This document shows positions 1-9,668 of a DNA stretch of 64,000 bases, piece after piece. The first letter of the stretch is position 1. Every line of letters starts with the position of its first letter. The DNA is taken from positions 21,188 through 85,187 of the forward strand of contig JAJECK010000036.1 in assembly GCA_022822085.1 (NCBI GenBank). Reading direction: 5' to 3'. The notes under the pieces are model-generated. The model worked only from the letters and a program-made list of their open reading frames with translations, had not been told where the DNA came from and ran no database searches. This stretch comes from Candidatus Poribacteria bacterium. GTDB taxonomy: Bacteria; Poribacteria; WGA-4E; WGA-3G. The position numbers and the translations under genes are program-made.

Positions 1-152
1 TCCGTATTGCACATCTCGGATGGATGAATGAAAATGATGTTATAGTTGCCATCTCTGCCTTTGAGAGAGGATTAGCGGAAATCGGTTACGATGTTTCGCT
101 TGGCGCAGGTATTGCCGCCGCACAAGAGGTTTTTACGAAGCAAACTTCATAA
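1..152 (+). CDS. class V aminotransferase, C-terminal end (partial)
   Basis: The first bases read in frame from position 3 as the last 49 residues of a protein ending at a TAA at 150-152. The tail RIAHLGWMNENDV, then a helix and GAGIAAAQEVF, resembles the C-terminus of class V PLP-dependent aminotransferases of the serine/alanine-glyoxylate type (RIGHLG near the end, GVAAAQ shortly before the terminus). The catalytic lysine and the rest of the gene lie outside the window, so substrate cannot be judged. The family call rests on this short segment. Confidence 0.6.
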   Translation, partial: RIAHLGWMNENDVIVAISAFERGLAEIGYDVSLGAGIAAAQEVFTKQTS

Positions 153-260
153 AACGTGAGTTCGGTATAAAACCAAACTGTCCTATGTGGAAACGTTAAA
201 CTCAAGCACGTAAATCAACAGTTAATTTGGGAAAATTTTTACACACAAAAGGAGTTTACT

Positions 261-1268
261 ATGAAAACAGCATGTTTGATACTTTTCACACTATTTTTCA
301 CCTGTACAGTATTTCTACCGAACACATTTGCCCATCCACGCGACGATGCCAAAGCCAGCCTCGGTATAGGTAGCATGCGGGAGGTAACCTATTCTCCGGA
401 TGGCAGTCTGCTTGTCGCAGCGAGTTCTATCGGTATCTGGATATATGATGCACAAACTGGTAAAGCACTTCATCTGCTCACAAAACATCTGGCTACAGTC
501 AACAGCGTGTGTTTTTCACCAGATGGAAAAACCATCGTTAGTGGCAGTGCGGACAAAACGGTCCGCTTATGGGATGCCGCCACAGGAAAACATCTGAAAA
601 CGCTTACAGGGCATACAAGAACAGTCAACAGCGTGTGTTTTTCACCAGATGGAAAAACCATCGCTTCTGCAGGTGAAGACTACGATGTTCGGTTGTGGGA
701 TGCTACCACAGGAAGACACTTGAAAACTCTCAAGGGACATACAAACGATGTTAACAGCGTGTGTTTTTCACCAGATGGAAAAACCATCGCTTCTGCCAGT
801 GGAAATTATTTGGGTAGTGATGACCACACAGTCCGGTTGTGGGATGCCGACACCGGAAAACACCTGAAAACACTCACAGGGCATACGTGGGCAGTCTTCA
901 GCGTGTGTTTTTCACCGGATGGAAAATCTATCGCTACTGCCAGCGGAGACAAAACGGTCCGGTTGTGGGATGCTACCACAGGAAAGCACTTGAAAACTCT
1001 CAATGGATTGCATCGGTCTTCTGTTAGTAGCGTATGCTTTTCACCGGATGGTAAAACTATCGCTACAGCCAGTGGATTGCAAATTAGTGAGCATGAACCC
1101 GAAAGTCATGACAATGAGATCCAGTTGTGGGATGCTACCACAGGAAAACACTTGAAACGTTTCGTAGGACACACAGCGTGGGTCAACAGCGTATGTTTTT
1201 CACCAGATGGGAAAACTATTGCCAGTGCCAGTGCGGATGGCACAGTCCGTCTTTGGAATGTTGACTAA
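261..1268 (+). CDS. secreted seven-blade WD40 repeat protein
   Basis: A signal peptide (hydrophobic residues 3-22, ending near NTFA) is followed by exactly seven WD40 units of roughly 42 residues, each with a [13 protein letters not shown] strand and a [15 protein letters not shown] strand, enough for one closed beta-propeller. Blades 4 and 6 carry short insertions. The start has a good ribosome site (AAAGGAG, about 8 bases upstream). There is no dockerin or sorting tail, unlike the larger WD40 genes further on. The units are very similar to each other at DNA level, suggesting recent internal duplication. The protein is probably a periplasmic or surface scaffold; the ligand is unknown. Confidence 0.9.
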   Translation: MKTACLILFTLFFTCTVFLPNTFAHPRDDAKASLGIGSMREVTYSPDGSLLVAASSIGIWIYDAQTGKALHLLTKHLATVNSVCFSPDGKTIVSGSADKTVRLWDAATGKHLKTLTGHTRTVNSVCFSPDGKTIASAGEDYDVRLWDATTGRHLKTLKGHTNDVNSVCFSPDGKTIASASGNYLGSDDHTVRLWDADTGKHLKTLTGHTWAVFSVCFSPDGKSIATASGDKTVRLWDATTGKHLKTLNGLHRSSVSSVCFSPDGKTIATASGLQISEHEPESHDNEIQLWDATTGKHLKRFVGHTAWVNSVCFSPDGKTIASASADGTVRLWNVD

Positions 1269-1441
1269 ACAAAACAACCTTAGTTTGCGCATAGTGATTA
1301 TAGTAAAATGCCGTCATTTTATATTTTTTGATAATTTTGGATGAAAAGGAGAAGATAGGACTGATGGAAGGATAGAGAAAAGAGAGGGAACAATGTGTCT
1401 ATTCTCGTACGCTTCTTGACTCCACACTTCCCGATAAGAAT

Positions 1442-2722
1442 ATGTCTGAAACTACAATTTTTGATTCATCTTATGAACAACGAAAGAAACCATTATTGGA
1501 AAAAACGTTAGATCGTCTACGTCCAATCTATAGCAGGTCTGATCTCAATGCCTTGCGAATAGATAGCACGAGTCGAGAAGGATTAGCCCTACGTTCTGGT
1601 CGTGGATTCGTCAATCGTGATATCCTTGAAACAGTTTTGGGTAATCTATTGGAATGCGTTGCGCCAGGTTCTCATAATGCACCACATCTGCAGAATCAGA
1701 AACGTGAGCTATCGGAAGCAATTGAAGAGGTAGCCGATCAGTTGTATGCGATGGTGGTGCAATCGTTTTTAGCAGTTCCAGACGAAACGCATCTTGAAGC
1801 TGCTCTTGAAACTGCATTCTCTCTCCTTTGGGAACTCCCCAGATTGAAAAGTCGTGCGTTATGGAATCGTTTTGCATCTCTCAAAGATCCTGCTGTCTGG
1901 GATGCATATCTCCTCCACAACGGCATCTCACGAGAAAAACTTGCTGCACTTGATTTCCGTATGCAAATTGATAACGCAATTTTGGAACGTAGTTTTGAAC
2001 CCTATGAGGACTTTCTTGGAACTTTGAATCTCGCCTCTGTGTTGGAATATCAACTTCAATTGGTTGTGAGTACCTATCCTGGTTGGCGAGTTCTGTTTTA
2101 TCACGATGTAGCACACGCATTAACACGCAGCGATCCGCCGAAAGATAACACAGACCTACACAGAGTACCTGTTCCGCTATTACCACGCGCCATCGCTGAA
2201 CTCGGTGGACGATATTATCAAGCAGATTTACATCCCGAAACCCAAATCGGCGATGCCAACCTATTAGAACATCCACACCGTGGTGTAACAACAGGACAGA
2301 CAGGTATTATCGGATCGGGTTGTGTAATATACCCATGCACACTTGGGGGGCTGAGTGTCAAAGTTAAGCAACGTCATCCTGTTATCGGTGATTTTGTTGA
2401 GATCGGCACGGATACGAGTCTCCTTGGTCCCGTTCAAATCGCTGATCGTACAACTATAGGTACTAACACAGAAATATATGGATTTGTGGAAATTGATCAA
2501 ATGTGCCGTATCGGTTCCTCTGTTGTTATTGGAACGATTCGTGGGGCTGCAGAACATCCCGGAAAGATTATGATAGGTGACGAGGTGCGTATTGGCGATG
2601 GCACAGTAATTGAAAATACATCTGAAATGGATCTGATTATACCTACACGCGCACAAATCCCCGCACGCAGCCACGTTGCAAATGACGGATTCGGATTTCC
2701 CAGATATGTAACTCAAAATTAA
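1442..2722 (+). CDS. serine O-acetyltransferase-like left-handed beta-helix protein
   Basis: The 426-residue protein has an alpha-helical N-terminal part (about 1-240) and a hexapeptide-repeat C-terminal part (about 255-400). The motifs LHPETQIGD near residue 263, then TGQTGIIGSGCVIYP and CTLGG, match the active-site region of serine acetyltransferase (CysE), which makes O-acetylserine for cysteine synthesis. The N-terminal part is longer than in E. coli CysE, and the usual GTG-VVIGE stretch is altered to HRGVTTGQTG, so a different acyl acceptor is possible. It lies 36 bases before purH on the same strand and may be cotranscribed with it. No cysK neighbour is seen. Confidence 0.72.
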   Translation: MSETTIFDSSYEQRKKPLLEKTLDRLRPIYSRSDLNALRIDSTSREGLALRSGRGFVNRDILETVLGNLLECVAPGSHNAPHLQNQKRELSEAIEEVADQLYAMVVQSFLAVPDETHLEAALETAFSLLWELPRLKSRALWNRFASLKDPAVWDAYLLHNGISREKLAALDFRMQIDNAILERSFEPYEDFLGTLNLASVLEYQLQLVVSTYPGWRVLFYHDVAHALTRSDPPKDNTDLHRVPVPLLPRAIAELGGRYYQADLHPETQIGDANLLEHPHRGVTTGQTGIIGSGCVIYPCTLGGLSVKVKQRHPVIGDFVEIGTDTSLLGPVQIADRTTIGTNTEIYGFVEIDQMCRIGSSVVIGTIRGAAEHPGKIMIGDEVRIGDGTVIENTSEMDLIIPTRAQIPARSHVANDGFGFPRYVTQN

Positions 2723-2758
2723 CCGCAATTACCATAAGGAAAATGGTTAAACTTGTAG

Positions 2759-4342
2759 ATGAAGAAAATAGAACGCGCTCTTATCAGCACTTATGACAAG
2801 ACAGATCTGATAGACATAGCAAACGCTCTTGCTCAACGAGGGGTTGAACTCCTCTCAACGGGTGGTACAGCCAAACATCTACGTGATGCAGGAATTGAGA
2901 TCGTTGATGTGTCTGAATACACTGGTTTCCCTGAGATGTTAGATGGTAGGGTAAAGACTCTCCATCCCAAAATTCATGGCGGATTGCTCGCGCAATGGGA
3001 TAACGCTGAACAGACAAAACAAGCGAATGATAACGGTATCAAACCAATTGACATGGTGATTTGTAACCTCTATCCATTTGAAGAAACAATCGCCAAACCA
3101 GATGTCACACTTGAAGAAGCAATTGAAAATATTGATATCGGTGGACCGACAATGATTCGTGCTGCAGCGAAGAATTACAAGCAAGTTGCGGTCCTAACAA
3201 GTCCTGATCAATACAGAAAAATAATTGCTGATTTAGAAACCAACGATGGATCTTTATCTGAAGATGTCCGATTTGAATTAGCAAAATCTGCGTTCCGACA
3301 TTCTGCACATTATGATAGTGCGATTTCTACCTATCTTGCCAATTTGGAAAACGATGGTGAATTCGACAATGTTCTTTCACTCCAATATCACAAAGCAGAA
3401 TCGTTGAGATATGGAGAAAATCCACACCAGAGCGCAGCTTTCTATAAAACCGAAACTGAACCTTCACCCTGTGCTGCATGGGCAAAGCAGTTGAATGGAC
3501 CACCTCTATCTTTCAACAACATCCTCGATTTAGATGCTGCCTTAGAGATAGTGAAGGACTTCAAAACACCCGCATGTGCCATCATCAAACATAACAATCC
3601 GTGTGGTCTTGCTACTGCAGACAACCTACAAGATGCCTTCAAAAATGCACTTGAATGTGATCGTACCTCTGCGTTTGGTTCAATTGTCGGTTTAAATCGC
3701 AAGGTAACAGTACAGACTGCCAACACGGTCCGAGAAGCTGCAAAATCGGGTGTGAAAATAGAAGCAATCATCGCACCGAGTTACACCGACAAAGCAGTGC
3801 GTGCATTATCCCGTGTCCAAGACAGAAGAATACTTGAATCAGGACCGTTGCAGAGTAGTAGGCACACTCCGTGTGCCGTAACAAATCCCATGCAAATACG
3901 CAATGTCACAGGTGGTGTGCTTCTTCAGGAACAGGACTTACACCATATTGATAGAAGTGATTTAAAATATGTCACAAAGCGTAAACCAACTGATGAAGAG
4001 ATAGAATCCTTATTATTTGCATGGAAAGCCTGTAAACATGTCAAATCCAATTGTATCCTACTTGCACAAGACACACAAACGGTAGGTATCGGTGCGGGGC
4101 AGATGAGCCGTGTTGATGCAGCAATTATTGCTGTCCGTAAGGCGGGAGAAAAAGCAAAAGATGCAGTATTAGCTTCTGATGCGTTCTTTCCATTCCCTGA
4201 TGGTGTGGAAATTGCTGGTGATGCAGGTATCCGTGCAATTATCCAACCCGGTGGTTCTGTAAATGATGACTTGGTCATTGAAACAGCGGACGCTTACGGT
4301 ATAGCGATGGTATTTACAGGTATCCGACACTTCCGGCATTAG
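2759..4342 (+). CDS. purH: bifunctional AICAR formyltransferase / IMP cyclohydrolase
   Basis: This enzyme catalyses the last two steps of de novo IMP synthesis in the cytoplasm. The N-terminal MGS-like cyclohydrolase domain (STGGTAKHLRDAGI, DGRVKTLHPKIHGG) is followed by the formyltransferase domain with the KHNNPCG motif near residue 277 and the SDAFFPFPDG, IQPGGSVNDD and RHFRH C-terminal signatures. The length of 527 aa is normal. One oddity is a stretch SSRHTPCAVT near residues 365-375, absent from the E. coli protein as I recall it, encoded by a perfect DNA palindrome at 3861-3877; it looks like a small repeat inserted in frame. No strong Shine-Dalgarno is seen next to the ATG. Confidence 0.97.
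   Translation: MKKIERALISTYDKTDLIDIANALAQRGVELLSTGGTAKHLRDAGIEIVDVSEYTGFPEMLDGRVKTLHPKIHGGLLAQWDNAEQTKQANDNGIKPIDMVICNLYPFEETIAKPDVTLEEAIENIDIGGPTMIRAAAKNYKQVAVLTSPDQYRKIIADLETNDGSLSEDVRFELAKSAFRHSAHYDSAISTYLANLENDGEFDNVLSLQYHKAESLRYGENPHQSAAFYKTETEPSPCAAWAKQLNGPPLSFNNILDLDAALEIVKDFKTPACAIIKHNNPCGLATADNLQDAFKNALECDRTSAFGSIVGLNRKVTVQTANTVREAAKSGVKIEAIIAPSYTDKAVRALSRVQDRRILESGPLQSSRHTPCAVTNPMQIRNVTGGVLLQEQDLHHIDRSDLKYVTKRKPTDEEIESLLFAWKACKHVKSNCILLAQDTQTVGIGAGQMSRVDAAIIAVRKAGEKAKDAVLASDAFFPFPDGVEIAGDAGIRAIIQPGGSVNDDLVIETADAYGIAMVFTGIRHFRH
3861..3877. repeat. short palindrome inserted in purH
   Basis: GGCACAC-TCC-GTGTGCC is a perfect 7-bp inverted repeat with a 3-base spacer. It encodes RHTPCA within a segment of PurH that appears to be extra relative to well-known homologues. 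The reading frame is kept. Confidence 0.6.
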
Positions 4343-4458
4343 TTGTGAAAACAGTTTATTTTAATCCGTTTTGCGGTAAACTTAAGCAAACGGTGCTAAC
4401 TTCTTGCCCGGATATTAAATAATCACCTCCAACTTTCTCCCCAAAGGACAACAATGCT

Positions 4459-6639
4459 ATGAAAATAAAAATAGGACTTTTTTTATTAACTTTTTCTATC
4501 GTTTCAAGTCTCAGTCTGTCAACCACGTTTGCACAATATGAACCCCACACACAAGTCGGTTTACCCAAAGATGCAGTAGCTCGCTTTGGGACGGGACCAT
4601 TCTGGGGTGTTTTTGAATACAGAATTGCCTTTTCACAGAATCCGAATGTGCCTCAGTTTGCAGTACCGGGCATATTAGGTATTTGGCTATACGATTCTGA
4701 AACTTTACAAATAGAAGGGCTGCTTCATGCCCCTTATCCTGATGTTTATTGCATGAGTTACAGCCTTGATGGGAAACTCCTTGCAACTGGACACTACGAT
4801 GGCACTATAAGGTTATGGAATCTCCATACTTCTGAACTCGACATGACCCTTACACCGAATCCCGCTGTAGCTTATTGGGATGAAACGGCTGACTTCTATA
4901 GACATACGTTCTCCAGATTTCCACGCATTATCGAGAGTGTAACGTTCAGTCCTGATCATAACATTCTTGCTGCTGGTATTGACAATGGGACGATAGAACT
5001 TTGGGATGTTAACACTGGAAAGGTTAGCATACTTGAAGGACATAATGAAACAGTTGATACCTCAGTTAAGATGAGGGTTAGTTTTAGTAACGATGGTAGC
5101 ATGCTTGCTTCTACAAGTGTATATAGTGAAGTGCATTTGTGGGATGTTACCACGGGCGAACTTATCAAAACGCTTGGCGAACAGAGTTGGGGTGCCACGA
5201 ACGTGAGTTTTAGTCCAGATGGTAACACTATGGCGACCTATAGTACGGGACTGCATTTATGGGATGTTGAAACATACAAACTACTTCAAACCTTTAATCA
5301 CGCTCCTGCGTTAGTCAGTCCTGGATTTGACGCTAATATCAGTTTTAGTCCGGACGGTAGTACTATCGTCACTTATACTTACGACAAAACTACTCATAGC
5401 AGGGCACTTTATCTATGGGACGTTGCCTCAAACACACTACGTAATGTACTTCATGGTCCTTATGACTCTGTGGATGCTATAAGTTACAGTGCTAACGGAG
5501 AAATCCTTGCGGCTACAACAAGTCACGGAATATACTTATGGTATGTTAATCGGCGTGGTACGTCCTATGTGCGCTTTCAAGGACAAGTCTTAAATCCACA
5601 GACTGCAATCAGCCCTGATGGGAAAACGCTCGCTACTGGGAGATTGCTTTGGGATATATCTACAGGCACACGCAAATATACAGTCCTTAATAGTCCAAAT
5701 GTGTTTCTCAGTCGCATTGGTTCTACAGCAATTGAGAATGTGTTATTTAGTTCGGATGGACGGACCTTAGCTATTTCAGAGTTTAATACTGTGCTGCTGT
5801 TTGATGCCGCCACTGGTACGCTTTTGCATACCATCAATGGACATGTTGGGCGGCCCCAGGGTGTTGAAAGTATGGCGTTTAGTCCGGATAGCAGCCTCCT
5901 CGCTACAGGGAGTGTCCATTTCTCACATGGAAAAGGTGAATTGTTTTTATGGGATGTCGCTACGGCTCAGCAGAAAACTAACTTTACAAAGCACGTGGGT
6001 AATGTGTATAGTCTTAGTTTTAGCCCGGATGGCAAAATACTCGCCGCAGGGATTGACGACACAGTGCATTTGATGGATGCGGCTACCGGTGAAATGTCCA
6101 ATACATTCCCGAGGAAAGGACGTATTGTATATAGTCTAAGCTTCAGTCCGGATGGCAAAATACTCGCTACGGGAAGTGACGATAAGGTGCGTTTGTGGGA
6201 TGTCGCCACGGGCACCATCCGTACAACCTTTGACACAATCTTCCAAGAGCATACGCCAAATATCTGGAGCGTTAAATTTAGTCCTGATGGTAAGACACTC
6301 GCTGCCAGCATCTACAATACAGTACATTTGTGGGATGTAGCTACAAATGACATTAAAGCTACTTTTAAAGGGCATGTTGATGATGTTTATAGCGTAAGTT
6401 TCAGTCCGGATGGCAGTACCCTTGCCTCTGGAAGTAGAGATGGCACAGTGCTTTTATGGGAAATTGGAGTACCAAAACAACTCAAAGAAGATATAAATGG
6501 CGATGGTGTTGTCAATATCCAGGACATGGTATTGGTTGCCGCACAGTTCGGTCATACAGGAGAAATCAAAGCGGATGTAAACGAAGATGGCGTTGTTAAT
6601 ATCCAAGATCTCGTCTTGGTGGCCCGCCGCTTTCAGTAA
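4459..6639 (+). CDS. secreted WD40 protein with C-terminal dockerin-like domain, tail lost
   Basis: A signal peptide (residues 1-24, ending TTFAQ) precedes about a dozen WD40-type repeats (SFSPDGKILATGS ... VRLWDVATG), enough for two propellers, and a dockerin-like pair of calcium loops at about 677-726 (DINGDGVVNIQD and DVNEDGVVNIQD). It is a tandem paralogue of the next gene and shares its signal peptide and dockerin almost exactly. Here the frame stops right after the second loop. The downstream copy reads GTAGCTGCCGC where this one has GTGGCCCGCCGC (6619-6630), one base longer, which shifts the frame into a stop. The FlgD-like sorting tail of the paralogue is therefore absent. Confidence 0.88.
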   Translation: MKIKIGLFLLTFSIVSSLSLSTTFAQYEPHTQVGLPKDAVARFGTGPFWGVFEYRIAFSQNPNVPQFAVPGILGIWLYDSETLQIEGLLHAPYPDVYCMSYSLDGKLLATGHYDGTIRLWNLHTSELDMTLTPNPAVAYWDETADFYRHTFSRFPRIIESVTFSPDHNILAAGIDNGTIELWDVNTGKVSILEGHNETVDTSVKMRVSFSNDGSMLASTSVYSEVHLWDVTTGELIKTLGEQSWGATNVSFSPDGNTMATYSTGLHLWDVETYKLLQTFNHAPALVSPGFDANISFSPDGSTIVTYTYDKTTHSRALYLWDVASNTLRNVLHGPYDSVDAISYSANGEILAATTSHGIYLWYVNRRGTSYVRFQGQVLNPQTAISPDGKTLATGRLLWDISTGTRKYTVLNSPNVFLSRIGSTAIENVLFSSDGRTLAISEFNTVLLFDAATGTLLHTINGHVGRPQGVESMAFSPDSSLLATGSVHFSHGKGELFLWDVATAQQKTNFTKHVGNVYSLSFSPDGKILAAGIDDTVHLMDAATGEMSNTFPRKGRIVYSLSFSPDGKILATGSDDKVRLWDVATGTIRTTFDTIFQEHTPNIWSVKFSPDGKTLAASIYNTVHLWDVATNDIKATFKGHVDDVYSVSFSPDGSTLASGSRDGTVLLWEIGVPKQLKEDINGDGVVNIQDMVLVAAQFGHTGEIKADVNEDGVVNIQDLVLVARRFQ

Positions 6640-6724
6640 CGGATCATTGTTTCCACAATATAAACCACTAATTTATGCACACCGCACAATTAAATCACTA
6701 TATCCCAAAATAGGTGATAATACA

Positions 6725-9433
6725 ATGAAGATAAAAACAGGACTATTTTTATTAACTTTTTTTATCGTTTCAAGCCTCAGTCTGTCAACCGCGTTTGCCC
6801 AATATGAACCGCACATGCAAATGGGTTTACCTGAAGGAGCAAAAGTCCGCTTCGGCACAGGACAGCTAACTTCGCGGACTATCGCCTATTCACCTAACAT
6901 GACTGACTCTCTACTTGCTGTTGTAGGTAAAATCGGGATTTGGCTCTATGATGCCGAGACACTGCAACCGCTTGACTTGCTCACAGGACCTATGAACACT
7001 GTTAACGACATGAGTTTTAGTCCTGATGGAGGCACCCTCGCAGTTGGACAGATCAATGGCACAGTAGATTTATGGGATGTTGCTACAAGGACGCTCCGCA
7101 AAACCCTCACCCCAGATCCTACTGTGGCATTTCAAGATGAATCGGGCTCTTGGCACAATCTCCGTAACAGATTAGACTGTGATGTCGAAAGTCTTAGTTT
7201 CAGTCCTGATGGCAGTATCCTTGCTGTTGGGACCGACAATGGCACAATAGAATTGTGGAATACTGCCAAGGGTGAACTCCACAAAATCTTTGCAGAGCAT
7301 CACGATACTCTTAATAAACGCTCTCTGAATGTAAGCTTCAGTCCGGATGGTACTACGCTTGCCTCTGCAACACTAGTGCGCCGTGTGCATCTGTGGGATG
7401 TTGCCACAGGTGAACTCCGTAAAACTCTTGGAAAGTATGGCGGAGGGGATAGTTGGGGTTCCCAGAATGCAAGTTTTAGTCCAGATGGCAGCACCCTCGC
7501 TACTTATAATACTCACGACACACTACTTTTATGGGATGTTGCCACAGGCGAACTCCTCAAAACCTTTGAAAACCTGCCTGAGTTAATTAATCATATAAAT
7601 ATCAGTGATAACATCATTTTCAGTCCGGATGGTAACACCATCGTTACGCTTACTAATAATACTGATTCTTATACGCAGGCACTATATCTGTGGGATGTTG
7701 CTACAGGTACACTTCGTAATACTATCCCTTTCTATTGGATCATGGGCATGAGTTTCAGTCCAGATGGAAACACCCTCGCAGCTACCAATTTCAATACGGT
7801 ATTCTTGTTGGATATCAACACGGGTAAACTCCGCGGGACTATCAAAGGGAGTTCATTAAATTCCACCAGCTTGATCAGTCCTGATGGTAGGACGCTTGCA
7901 ATTGGGAACCTCTTGTGGGATATTTCTACAGGTACACTTCGTAATACTCTTAAATGGGTTGGTTATGAGAGCTTGAGTTACAGTCCAACTGGTAATGTCC
8001 ATAGTATGAGTTTCAGTCCAGATGGCAGCATTCTCGCTACTGGTTCTGGTAATCGCCCGTATGTGGCATCTAACTACCCCAACTGGGTGTATTTGTGGGA
8101 TGTCTCCACGGGAACATTCCGCAATATTCTTAAAGGGCATACTGCCACCGTTATGAGTGTGTCCTTCAGTCCTGATGGCAACACCATCGCTTCTGGGAGT
8201 GTCTATGTTCCACCTATTGATTATGAACTGGAGGCTGATATCCATATTTTAAATCCTAATCTGGAGCTGCAGAGAAAGGGTGAATTGCTATTCTGGGATG
8301 TTGCTACAGGTCAGCAGAAAAACAACTTTAATGAGCATTTCGGTAATATCTATAGTATAAGCTTTAACTTTGATGGTAGTAGCCTCGCTGTAGGAAGTGA
8401 TAACAAGGTATATTTGCTGGACGCTGACACTGGCGCAGTTTCCAAAATCTTCCAGCATGTCGGTAATGTCTATAGTGTGAGTTTTAGTCCGGATGGTAGC
8501 ATCCTCGCAACAGGGAGTGACGATAATGTCCGTTTGTGGGATGTTACTACTGGCACTCTCCGTAAAACCTTTGACACCATCCTCTACAAGCATAAGCCCA
8601 ATATCAGGAGCGTTAAATTTAGTCACGATGGTAGTACACTCGCTGCAAGCATCTACAGTACAGTGCATTTGTGGGATGTTGCCACGGGGACTCTTAGTTC
8701 TGTTCTTAAAGGGCATACCGGTTATGTTGAGAGCATAAGTTTCGGTCCGGATGGCAGCACCCTTGCCTCTGGAAGTGGAGACGGCACAGTACTTTTATGG
8801 GAAATTGGAGTGCCAAAACAACTCAAAGAAGATATAAATGGCGATGGCGTTGTCAATATCCAGGATTTGGTAATGGTCGCTTCACAGTTCGGACAGACAG
8901 GTGAAAACAAAGCAGATGTGAACGAAGATGGCGTTGTTAATATCCAAGATCTCGTCTTGGTAGCTGCCGCTTTCAGTAACGCATCAGCTGCTCCCACTAT
9001 CACGTTCGACGCGAGTAAACACCTCACTCCAGAAGTCATGCAGCAGTGGATTGATGCCGCTAAGCAATTGGCGCGCACCGATCCTACTGCACAACGAGGT
9101 ATTGCCGTGTTGGAAACTCTCCTCGCTGCGTTGACACCAAAAAAGACTGCCCTTCTGCCCAACTATCCGAATCCGTTTAACCCAGAAACATGGATCCCTT
9201 ATCAGTTAGCAAAGCGTGTAGATGTCAGCATTACGATCTATTCTGCAGATGGAAAACTTGTTCGGATACTAAAATTGGGGCAACAGGCAGCGGGAGTTTA
9301 TGAATCTCGGAGCCGAGCGGCGTATTGGGATGGAAAAAATGAAGTCGGTGAATCTGTAGCAAGCGGCGTGTATCTCTATACGCTTAAAGCAGGTGATTTC
9401 ACAACAACACGGAAGATGTTAATTCGGAAGTAA
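6725..9433 (+). CDS. secreted WD40-dockerin protein with T9SS/FlgD-like C-terminal tail
   Basis: The start at 6725 (MKIKTGLFLL) is chosen over an upstream in-frame ATG at 6587, because it begins the signal peptide shared with the paralogue; the upstream extension overlaps that paralogue's end. The 902-residue product has many WD40 repeats (about 40-690), a dockerin-like double calcium loop (about 702-750), a linker, and a tail from about 812 with PNYPNPFNPETWIPYQL, VSITIYSADGKLVR and VASGVYLYTLKAGDF. That tail resembles type-A sorting/FlgD Ig-like domains and is typical of exported proteins in Poribacteria and related phyla. Probable role: surface-exposed scaffold. Confidence 0.9.
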   Translation: MKIKTGLFLLTFFIVSSLSLSTAFAQYEPHMQMGLPEGAKVRFGTGQLTSRTIAYSPNMTDSLLAVVGKIGIWLYDAETLQPLDLLTGPMNTVNDMSFSPDGGTLAVGQINGTVDLWDVATRTLRKTLTPDPTVAFQDESGSWHNLRNRLDCDVESLSFSPDGSILAVGTDNGTIELWNTAKGELHKIFAEHHDTLNKRSLNVSFSPDGTTLASATLVRRVHLWDVATGELRKTLGKYGGGDSWGSQNASFSPDGSTLATYNTHDTLLLWDVATGELLKTFENLPELINHINISDNIIFSPDGNTIVTLTNNTDSYTQALYLWDVATGTLRNTIPFYWIMGMSFSPDGNTLAATNFNTVFLLDINTGKLRGTIKGSSLNSTSLISPDGRTLAIGNLLWDISTGTLRNTLKWVGYESLSYSPTGNVHSMSFSPDGSILATGSGNRPYVASNYPNWVYLWDVSTGTFRNILKGHTATVMSVSFSPDGNTIASGSVYVPPIDYELEADIHILNPNLELQRKGELLFWDVATGQQKNNFNEHFGNIYSISFNFDGSSLAVGSDNKVYLLDADTGAVSKIFQHVGNVYSVSFSPDGSILATGSDDNVRLWDVTTGTLRKTFDTILYKHKPNIRSVKFSHDGSTLAASIYSTVHLWDVATGTLSSVLKGHTGYVESISFGPDGSTLASGSGDGTVLLWEIGVPKQLKEDINGDGVVNIQDLVMVASQFGQTGENKADVNEDGVVNIQDLVLVAAAFSNASAAPTITFDASKHLTPEVMQQWIDAAKQLARTDPTAQRGIAVLETLLAALTPKKTALLPNYPNPFNPETWIPYQLAKRVDVSITIYSADGKLVRILKLGQQAAGVYESRSRAAYWDGKNEVGESVASGVYLYTLKAGDFTTTRKMLIRK

Positions 9434-9496
9434 TCTTTATCCTCTGTACAATAGGAACATATCTAAGTTAATGAGGTTCTCTGAATCATTTTGATT

Positions 9497-9514
9497 TTAT
9501 AGTAAAAACTATAA
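9497..9514. repeat. AT-rich hairpin downstream of WD40-dockerin gene
   Basis: TTATAGT-AAAA-ACTATAA is a perfect 7-bp stem with a 4-base loop, 63 bases after the stop codon of the preceding gene. It could weakly end transcription or be a dispersed repeat; the motif TTATAGTAAAA also occurs near 1300. Confidence 0.35.
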
Positions 9515-9554
9515 TTACCTTTACATTAGCGAGGTTAGGATGAAATCAACGGTA

Positions 9555-9575
9555 TGAATGCCATTTAGGCATTCA
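9555..9575. repeat. small palindrome in the intergenic region
   Basis: TGAATGCC-ATTTA-GGCATTCA is a perfect 8-bp inverted repeat with a 5-base loop. The rest of the 235-base gap between 9434 and 9668 holds no ORF. Confidence 0.4.
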
Positions 9576-9668
9576 CCGCCTCGCCAGCGTGAGTGTGGGG
9601 GACTGTTGTTCATTGAAATGTGAACATATTTTCGGATTTTACTATAATTCCACGTAGGAACTTGAAAA

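Noticed and set aside
153..200. ACGTGAGTTCGG resembling the IS982/MITE tip
   Set aside because: Only nine bases match and no second end or stem was found, so chance cannot be excluded.
1881..2291. 136-codon minus-strand ORF inside the serine-acetyltransferase-like gene
   Set aside because: It lies wholly within a clear gene on the other strand and shows no recognisable domain.
6587..6724. N-terminal extension of the second WD40-dockerin protein
   Set aside because: It would put the signal peptide inside the protein. The WWPAAFSN stretch is the out-of-frame end of the upstream paralogue.
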